A stretch of DNA of 52,378 bases from Paulinella micropora. Lineage: Eukaryota; Cercozoa; Imbricatea; Euglyphida. The translations under genes and the position numbers were made by a program. Below are positions 40,862-52,378 of the stretch, in pieces. How positions within the stretch are numbered: the stretch's first letter is position 1; each line of letters starts with the position of its first letter. The notes under the pieces are model-generated. The model did not search any database, was not told the DNA's origin, and saw only the letters and a list, made by a program, of their open reading frames with translations. Location of the stretch: the NCBI GenBank assembly GCA_009731375.1, contig BJOX01000067.1, positions 814,091 to 866,468 of the forward strand, read 5' to 3'.

Positions 40862-41553
40862 GAAATATCGACTAATGTCAAAAAAAAGGAGCTTCTGATT
40901 TCGTCAACCAGGAAGTCTGTGGGTAAAGTATTAACCCGATGCCCAGCTAAGCCGTGATGTTTGCACGGAAGGGACTGATACAGGCAATACCAAAGCTCCC
41001 TAGTACCAGGCGGGGCCAGGGCTCGTTCCATAAAGCGCCCCTTGCAGAACGAGCTCCCACCTCCATTACAGAGGGCCCAGTAAGCAGATGGAGTTTCGAG
41101 ACTGTTCGACAGTCTAGTATAAACCGACAGAGCACTGTGGGTTTTATTCCGGGCTCAACAAGCGAGAAAGGGCACCCTGAGGGAACAGGATTGTGCTTCC
41201 CGTCGCTATTTCGGCATGTGACTTATAGGCGTATGGCTAGGCACACATAAGGCACCCCACCACGGGCCCAGCACACCCACACCATCCCCTAATTCTCTGT
41301 CTGTCGACAGATGGCACCCATTTCAAAAAATCAAGCCCAAGAGAGGGTCAGTGACACCTCAAGTGGCCTTGGTTCATTCCGTAGAGTAAGTGATAAGATC
41401 AACTGATGAAATATCGACTAATGTCAGAAAAAAGGAGCTTCTGATTTCGTCAACCAGGAAGTCTGTGGGTAAAGTATTAACCCGATGCCCAGCTAAGCCG
41501 TGATGTTTGCACGGAAGGGACTGATACAGGCAATACCAAAGCTCCCTAGTACC

Positions 41554-41554
<1 letters not shown>
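40861..41554. mobile_element. TRIM-like element with 148-bp terminal direct repeats
   Basis: Repeats 40861-41008 and 41407-41554, both 148 bp, starting TGAAATATCG and ending CTAGTACCA (TG...CA), nearly identical. The interior is 398 bp without a convincing ORF. It sits inside a GATA array, which continues on both sides. I see no clear primer-binding site or polypurine tract, so it may be a simple segmental duplication. Confidence 0.6.
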
Positions 41555-41620
<66 letters not shown>

Positions 41621-41784
41621 GTAGGTAGGTAGGTAGGTAGGTAGGTAGATAGATAGATAGATAGATAGAGACAAACGACAGACAGATAGTTATGAATAGA
41701 CCAGCACTCTGGGCGGTCGTTGCTGTTGTGGTACCCCCCGTAGCCACACTTGCACACCCAGTCGTATTTCTACCAGTAGAAAAA

Positions 41785-42008
41785 AAAAAAGGTAAAAAAG
41801 GCGATAGTGAGGCAGCAGACGGGACATTCAAGGCAATAGTGGGGCAGCAGGTGTGACATATGAGGCAATAGTGAGGCAGCAGACGGGACATTCAAGGCAA
41901 CAGTGGGGCAGCAGATGGGAGATATGAGGCAATAGTGAGGCAGCAGACGGGACATGCAAGGCAACAGTGGGCAGCAGATGGGACATATGAGGCAACAGTG
42001 AGGACATT
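41785..42008 (+). repeat. Minisatellite GGCAATAGTGAGGCAGCAGA
   Basis: Six or seven units of about 33 bp ending CGGGACAT(TC/AT). Same GGCAAYAGT core as at 9415, 21185 and 44740. Confidence 0.8.
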
Positions 42009-42013
42009 TATAT

Positions 42014-42073
42014 TTTTCTCGGTCACCACCGTAATGTGGTCACCGAGAAAGCTACGTCTTCGGCTCGCCAATG

Positions 42074-42137
<64 letters not shown>

Positions 42138-42222
42138 GCGGGCTGGGCCGGTTCGCCCGTTTGAAAAAGTTTTAAAAACCTTGCCCGGAAAAAACGTGAA
42201 AATTGTGGCTAGCCGCAGAAAT
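42014..42222. mobile_element. Double-hairpin element, copy 2, split by a GATA array
   Basis: Perfect first hairpin CTCGGTCACCACCGTAATG/TGGTCACCGAG, then the second hairpin start, then GATA units at about 42074-42136, then AGCGGGC...GTGGCTAGCCGC. Confidence 0.65.
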
Positions 42223-42249
42223 AGAATTTATATATATATATATATATAT

Positions 42250-42462
42250 GAGAAGTTCCTTGTACTTAACAACAATGAGCAATGGTTTCAAACGTTTCGT
42301 TCTCAGCCGGTTCTGATCTTCGCGGCTTGTGTAGTGGCTCATGTAAAAGCTCTCGTCAAGAGCTTTCTAATGAGCCCTAGCACAGGTTGTGGATGGAAAT
42401 ATCGGTTGCGGTTGAAGCGTTTGAAGTCATTGATGATTGTACTTAAGAAATAGGAACTTCTC
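42250..42462. mobile_element. 213-bp foldback element (MITE), copy 2
   Basis: Same ends and length as the copy at 5749. Inserted in a TA array, with AT on both sides. Confidence 0.88.
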
Positions 42463-42625
42463 ATATATATATACCCCTGGTGTCGGCTTGACAGAGCGGT
42501 AGTATCGGGCGTCCTTGTGGAGCTGTAGGTTCTTATTGCTCTGTGTGCATACAATGCATACATAGATGGTTTTTTTTTGGGGGGGGGGGGGGGGGGTGGG
42601 GGGCTTTTTTTTTTTNNNNNNNNNN

Positions 42626-42661
<36 letters not shown>

Positions 42662-42706
42662 CCTACCTACCTACCTACCTACCTATCTACATATCAATCT
42701 ATCTAT

Positions 42707-43549
42707 GTGGAACATTCTAGCGAAAGCATCCTCATAGAGTAACCTACCTACCTACTTACATATCAGTGTATGATGTACGTATGTATGTATGTATGTATGT
42801 ATGTATGTATGTACGTATGGACCATTCTGGCGAAAGCATCCTCAATAGAGTAACCTACCTACCTACTTACATATCTATGTATGATGTACGTACGTATGTA
42901 TGTATGTATGTATGTATGTATGTATGGACCATTCTGGCGAAAGCATCCTCAATAGAGTAACCTATCTACCTACTTACATATCTATGTATGATGTACGTAC
43001 GTATGTATGTATGTATGTATGTATGTATGTATGTATGTATGTATGTATGTATGGACCATTCTGGCGAAAGCATCCTCAATAGAGTAACCTATCTACCTAC
43101 TTACATATCTATGTAATGATGTACGTACGTACGTACGTATGTATGTATGTATGTATGTATGTAGATAGATAGATGAGATGTCGCAAAGGAATGTAGTCCT
43201 TGCAAAGGAACGCAGTTTCACATCAAACAATAATTTGTGTACTGTGCATGTGTCCGGGATGGGAATCACGGGTAGACTGTGTTCTGGAAAAAGAAGAGGA
43301 GGAAGGACGTTGAAGAAAAAGGCAATCTAGGAATGGAGAGTGGGAGGATAAGGAAGAAGAGAAAGAAAAGGAAGCCGTTAGTCCAAGTGTTTTGAGCACC
43401 GTAAGCTTGCGCAAGCTACAATGATGACATTGTATGAGGCCTAAACCCCCGCAGGGACCTAGCCCGGGCTATGCAACACTGGACGGCTATGATGGAATGC
43501 AGTCACCAATACGGACTAGAGGAAGATTAGTCCAATTTTTGACTGTATG

Positions 43550-43605
<56 letters not shown>

Positions 43606-43628
43606 GAGATAGATAGAGAGATAGATAA

Positions 43629-43722
<94 letters not shown>

Positions 43723-43763
43723 CGATCGATCTATCGATCGATAGATCGATCGATCGATAGATC

Positions 43764-43831
<68 letters not shown>

Positions 43832-43985
43832 TGTATGTGTGTATGTATGTATGTATGTATGGACCATTCTGGCGAAAGCATCCTCGATAACAGGAGTAAA
43901 ATGTATGTATGTATGTATGTATGTATGTATGTATGTATGGACCATTCTGGCGAAAGCATCTTCAATAGCAGGAGTAAAATGTATG
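42707..43985 (-). pseudogene. Six shortened copies of the 48-nt island
   Basis: Cores near 42707, 42818, 42925, 43051, 43860 and 43937. Each keeps IEDAFARMVH. The first four carry a TAGAGTAACCTACC flank and the last two TAGCAGGAGTAAAATG, so two subtypes exist. All sit in GTAT and TACC repeats. Confidence 0.7.
43516..43542 (-). CDS. Possible terminal exon after 44102-44149
   Basis: Acceptor TCTACATACAG at the GATA edge. In the phase set by the previous island it reads SKIGLIFL and TAG; in another phase it reads [17 protein letters not shown] and TAG. Which frame is used, if any, is open. Confidence 0.25.
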   Translation of the reverse strand, partial: SKIGLIFL

Positions 43986-44316
43986 TATCTATGTGCGTAT
44001 GTATGTATGTATGCATGTATATCATGTATATATGTATGTATGTATGTATGTGTGTATGTATGTATGTATGTATGTATGTATGTATGTATGTATGTATGGA
44101 CCATTCTGGCAAAAGCATCTTCAATAGCAGGAGTAAACGTTGCTGCCACCTGCATATATACATATAAATATCTAATATTACTCATTTATGGATAGATGGA
44201 TAGATGGATAGATGGATAGATGGACAGATAGATGGACAGATAGATGGATGGATGGATGGATGGATGGATGGATGGATAGGTAGGTAGGTAGGTGGGTAGG
44301 TAGGTAGGTAGGTAGG

Positions 44317-44370
<54 letters not shown>

Positions 44371-44379
44371 TATATATAT

Positions 44380-44461
<82 letters not shown>

Positions 44462-44592
44462 GGATGGATAGATAGATAGATAGATGAATGGATGGATGGA
44501 TGGATGGATGGATGGATGGATGGATGAATGGATAGGTAGGTAGGTGGGTAGGTAGGTAGGTAGGTAGGTAGGTAGGTGGGTAGGTAGGTAGG

Positions 44593-44649
<57 letters not shown>

Positions 44650-44650
44650 G

Positions 44651-44714
<64 letters not shown>

Positions 44715-44718
44715 GATA
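43545..44718. repeat. GATA, GATC, GTAT and GGAT arrays
   Basis: 43545-43830 GATA with a GATC/GATA mix at 43720-43765; 43835-44100 GTAT; 44180-44718 GGAT/GGTA/GATA, ending at a 10-base gap. Confidence 0.95.
44102..44149 (-). CDS. Exon-like island, 48 nt
   Basis: Acceptor TATATATGCAG, end AGAATG|GTCCAT, phase 0 on both sides. Encodes VAATFTPAIEDAFARM. It is the 5'-most of seven copies; the six others lack the GTGGCAGCAACG start. The next open piece downstream is 43516-43542. Function unknown. Confidence 0.4.
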
Positions 44719-44739
44719 NNNNNNNNNNACAAAAGCCCC

Positions 44740-45515
44740 GCTGCTGCCAGTTAGCATTGGCAGTAGAGCAGACAAATTTGCATTAGTGGGGCAGTAGAGC
44801 AGACAAAGAGCGGGGACATTTGAGGCATGTGTGTGTGTGTGTGTGTGTTTGTGTGTGTATGTGGTGTGTGTGTGTGTGTGTGCCACCGTATGTATGTATG
44901 TATGTATGATGTATGTAGGGGGGGGGATTTGAGGTGACAAACAGACGATTGTGGGCTAGTAGAGCAGACAAATAGGCATTAGTGGGGCATTGGAGGTGAC
45001 ATATAGACATAAACAAGGCGTTTGAGGTGATACATAGGCAATAGTGGGGCAGTTAAACAGACGAATTTTGGCAATAGTGGGCATGTGAGGTGAAAAAATT
45101 AGCATTTTTGTGGCAGTAGAACGGACTAATTCGGCAATAGTGGGGCACTAGAGGTGATTTGGCAATAGTGGGGCAGTAGACCAGACAAACTTTGACCTCA
45201 TTACTGCCCCACTATTGCCTGTTTTTCACCTCAAATGCCCCACTATTGCCAATTTCGTCTCCTCTACTGCCCCACTACTGCCAACTTGTCACCTCACATG
45301 CCTAATCCTTATCACCTCCAATGTCTCACTAATGCCAATAAATGCCCCACTAATACCAATCGACAAAAAAGTGGGATAGTAGAAACGGACAAGTCGGCAA
45401 TAGTGGGGCACGTAGGGCGACGAATAGGTAACAAAGAGGCAAGTGAGCGGGCAAAGGTGTCTGCTCTACTGCCCCACTATTGCCAGTTTTCACCTCAAAT
45501 GCCCCACCATTGTCA
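44740..45515 (+). repeat. Minisatellite GGCAATAGTGGGGCAGTAGA, both orientations
   Basis: Units of about 30 bp with AGCAGACAAA or GGTGACA. Orientation flips near 45190, making a long imperfect inverted repeat. Confidence 0.8.
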
Positions 45516-45526
45516 ATGTGTCCCTT

Positions 45527-45739
45527 GAGAAGTTCCTAGTTCTTAACTACAATGAGCAATGACTTGAAACGCTTCGTTCTCAGCCGGTTTTGATCTTGAT
45601 GGCTTGTGTAGTGGCTCGTTTGAAAGCTCTCATCAAGAGCTTTCTAATGAGCCATAACACAGGTTGTAAATGCAAATATTGACTGAGATCAAAGCGTGTG
45701 AAGTCATTGCTCATAGTAGTTAAGAACTAGGAACTTCTC
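45527..45739. mobile_element. 213-bp foldback element (MITE), copy 3
   Basis: Same length; the terminal inverted repeats are nearly perfect (GAGAAGTTCCTAGTTCTTAA). Flanked by TT on both sides, consistent with a 2-bp target duplication. Confidence 0.88.
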
Positions 45740-45904
45740 TTACCGGGCGAGACGGCGCCTCTTCAGGCTCAGGCACAAAGTCATGGTCATACCTAATGTC
45801 ATGTTATACATATTACTATATTATATTATATTTTATATACAATCTATACATATATAACTATATGTGGGAATTAGTGGGGTATTGGAGGTGAGAAATATAG
45901 GCAT

Positions 45905-45942
45905 CAGTGCGGTAATAGATAGATAGATAGATAGAAAGATAA

Positions 45943-46003
<61 letters not shown>

Positions 46004-46237
46004 AATAGGCATCATTGCGGCGCATTTGAAGTGATAAATAGACATTAACGAGGCATTGATTATCTATTTATCTATCTATCTATTTATCTATCTATCTATC
46101 AGATATCTATCTATCTATCTACCTATCTATCTATCTGCATTTGAAGTGATAAATAGGCATGAATGAGGCATTGATTATCTATCTATCTATCCATCTATCT
46201 ATCTATCTATCTATCTACCTATCTGTCTACCTATCTG

Positions 46238-46325
<88 letters not shown>

Positions 46326-46359
46326 TCTACCTATCTATCTATCTATCTATCATCTATCC

Positions 46360-46426
<67 letters not shown>

Positions 46427-46459
46427 CATCTATCCATCTATCTATCTATCCATCTATCC

Positions 46460-46509
<50 letters not shown>

Positions 46510-47074
46510 TGGAAGGTGACATATTGGCAAGAGCGTCTCGAGCTAGATACCGTGTAATGTAGACTCTGTAATGTTATGTAATAATACTTCACATTATGTT
46601 CTGTGAGTGTACATGATCTATACTTTTATCAAGGCAAAGTAGAAAGAATAGAAAGAACAGTAAGTTCATGGAACAGAATAGATACATACATACATACATA
46701 CATACATACATACATACATCATATACACATACATACATACATACATCATATACACATACATACATACACACATACATACATACATACATACATACATACA
46801 TACATACTTACGTTACATACATAGCATAGATAAAAGATCTCGAGGTAGGACAGAAGTGCATAGATAAAAGAACAGCAACGGTCACCTCCACAAAATGTGG
46901 TCAGGTTACCGATAAAGCTACATGTGCGGCGCGCCAAATTTGACGTGTTTTGCGGGCTCGCCGTGCGGCCCGGATCGCCCGCAAAACACGTCAAAATTTG
47001 TGGCTATCCGCATAATATACTGGTAACGATGAGTGAATGGCCAAACTGAACACCAAAACTCAAGGAAAGTCTAC

Positions 47075-47129
<55 letters not shown>

Positions 47130-47465
47130 GAGAGCAAACAGAGCAGCCACGAAAGAACAGACGAGAAAAGCACATGAAGATACATACATACATACATACA
47201 TACATACATACATACATACATTACGTACGTGCGTACATACATTAAATACATGCATACATACATACATACATACATACATACATACATACATACATACATA
47301 CATAAGTACGTACGTACATACGTACGTACATACATACGTACATACGGACATACATACATACATACATACATACATACATACATACATACATACATACACA
47401 TACATACATACATACATACATACATACATACATACATACATGCATACATACATATACATACATAA
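45905..47465. repeat. GATA, TATC and ATAC arrays
   Basis: 45920-46000 GATA and 46065-46510 TATC form an imperfect inverted repeat; 46681-46815 and 47180-47465 ATAC; 47070-47130 TATC. Confidence 0.95.
46879..47013. mobile_element. Double-hairpin element, copy 3
   Basis: Closest to copy 1. Second hairpin arms GCCAAATTTGACGTGTTTTG and its complement (46925-47012), about 36 bp each with a few mismatches. Confidence 0.78.
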
Positions 47466-47510
47466 AGATTGACCGCCCTGATAGGCAAAGAGGTGAGATA
47501 TTCAGCCGCG

Positions 47511-47687
47511 TTCTACACCACCCAGATTTCCCGGTTTCTGGGCCAATTTCTGGGTCAAGTGGCACCACAGGCCAGGCTTTTCAGGGAAGCGTAAATTTCT
47601 GGGTCAAGTGGCACCACAGGCCAGGCTTGTCAGGGCAAGCAAACCCAGAAATTGAGCCAGAAACCGGGAAATCTGGGTGATGTAGAA
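47511..47687. mobile_element. 177-bp foldback element
   Basis: Terminal inverted repeats of about 45 bp starting TTCTACA-CACCCAGATTTC with few mismatches. The interior has a tandem repeat of about 50 bp (CTGGGTCAAGTGGCACCACA...) present twice. Confidence 0.8.
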
Positions 47688-47697
47688 AGTGCCTGAG

Positions 47698-47748
47698 TCA
47701 GATACCCTGCAATGTGCACTCTGTCATTGAACTTCTTGAGGGTGCATT
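47698..47748 (-). CDS. Candidate exon of a third minus-strand gene (3 of 3)
   Basis: 51 nt with stop TGA. Acceptor TTGTATTTCTCAG after a GTT array. Frame fitting the previous piece: NAPSRSSMTECTLQGI and stop. A decayed look-alike (ACAG then AGTCTACATTACACGGTATC) is at about 46545-46575. Confidence 0.3.
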   Translation of the reverse strand, partial: NAPSRSSMTECTLQGI

Positions 47749-47886
47749 CTGAGAAATACAACAACAACAACAACAACAACAACAGCAACAACAACAGCAA
47801 CAACAACAACAACAACAATAACAGCAGCAGCAGCAGCAGCAACAAACAGCAGCAACAACAACAACAATAACAACAACAACAACAAC

Positions 47887-47918
<32 letters not shown>

Positions 47919-47954
47919 AACAACAACAATAACAACAATAACAACAACAACAAC

Positions 47955-48013
47955 ATGCGTGGTTTGTGTGTGTTGTGTACGTGGCTTGTGTATGAATGTC
48001 TTCCATGATGGAC
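47955..48013 (-). CDS. Candidate exon of a third minus-strand gene (2 of 3)
   Basis: 59 nt. Acceptor is a CT tract ending CTCTACAG; end CAT|GTTGTT is a weak donor inside a GTT array. Frame fitting the previous piece: PSWKTFIHKPRTQHTQTTH, phase 1 in and 0 out. A 198-base gap lies upstream. Confidence 0.3.
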
Positions 48014-48042
48014 CTGTAGAGAGAGAGAGAGGGGGGGGGGGA

Positions 48043-48240
48043 NNNNNNNNNNNNNNNNNNNNNNNNNNNNNNNNNNNNNNNNNNNNNNNNNNNNNNNNNN
48101 NNNNNNNNNNNNNNNNNNNNNNNNNNNNNNNNNNNNNNNNNNNNNNNNNNNNNNNNNNNNNNNNNNNNNNNNNNNNNNNNNNNNNNNNNNNNNNNNNNNN
48201 NNNNNNNNNNNNNNNNNNNNNNNNNNNNNNNNNNNNNNNN
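48043..48240. other. Assembly gap (198 N)
   Basis: Poly-G on both sides, between two candidate exons. Confidence 1.
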
Positions 48241-48273
<33 letters not shown>

Positions 48274-48299
48274 GGGGGGGGGGGGGGGGGGGAGAAGGA

Positions 48300-48362
<63 letters not shown>

Positions 48363-48404
48363 CTCCATAGAGCTCCATCATGGGACACCTTTGCAGTTTA
48401 TCCC
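48363..48404 (-). CDS. Candidate exon of a third minus-strand gene (1 of 3)
   Basis: 42 nt. Acceptor TTTTGTCTACAG, donor TATGGAG|GTACTC. Only one frame is open: GDKLQRCPMMELYG, phase 1 in and 1 out. Confidence 0.35.

Positions 48405-52378
<3,974 letters not shown>

Overview
This is eukaryotic nuclear DNA, unusually rich in microsatellites: GATA, GTAT/ATAC, ATT, GA, GAA, CAA, GAAA, AAAT and pentamer arrays, many of 300-1200 bp. It carries short exons with GT-AG splice signals, tRNA-derived SINEs, foldback elements, non-LTR retrotransposon debris and many assembly gaps. I cannot name the species. The gene style (exons of 31-106 nt, kilobase introns made of simple repeats) and the domain architecture suggest an intron-rich protist, but that is a guess.

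The main result is a minus-strand gene covering about 30.66 to 1.22 kb. Almost all of its introns are microsatellite, so the coding islands look like noise until they are spliced. I find 20 exons whose reading phases fit, except across one sequence gap and one unresolved interval. In transcript order they encode (a) an FHA phosphothreonine-binding domain (30.66-20.87 kb), (b) a Pin1-type parvulin peptidyl-prolyl isomerase domain (18.84-9.35 kb, middle segment not found), (c) a Lys/Glu-rich linker (7.38-6.66 kb) and (d) a second, complete Pin1-type domain ending in a stop codon (5.04-1.22 kb). The two isomerase domains share intron positions and phases, so they probably arose by duplication inside the gene.

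Most of these exons are accompanied by one to seven decayed extra copies of themselves, embedded in the same microsatellite and usually lacking a splice site. The same pattern appears in exon-like islands at 42.7-44.15 kb and, in a milder form, in a plus-strand gene at 32.4-36.5 kb. It looks like repeated duplication of exons along with microsatellite growth.

Region by region: 1-0.7 kb, two SINE copies around a gap. 1.2-30.7 kb, the FHA/parvulin gene with SINEs, a 213-bp foldback element, LINE fragments and a composite repeat inside its introns. 32.4-36.5 kb, the 3' part of a plus-strand gene of unknown function with a basic and Ser-rich C-terminus. 36.5-42.5 kb, foldback elements, an unassigned 110-codon ORF and a 694-bp element with 148-bp direct terminal repeats. 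42.5-48.4 kb, microsatellites, minisatellites, foldback elements and two weak sets of minus-strand exon candidates. 48.4-50.2 kb, AAAT, GATA, ATT and AGT arrays. 50.2-52.4 kb, an inverted copy of the composite repeat also present at 8.4-9.0 and 12.6-14.9 kb.
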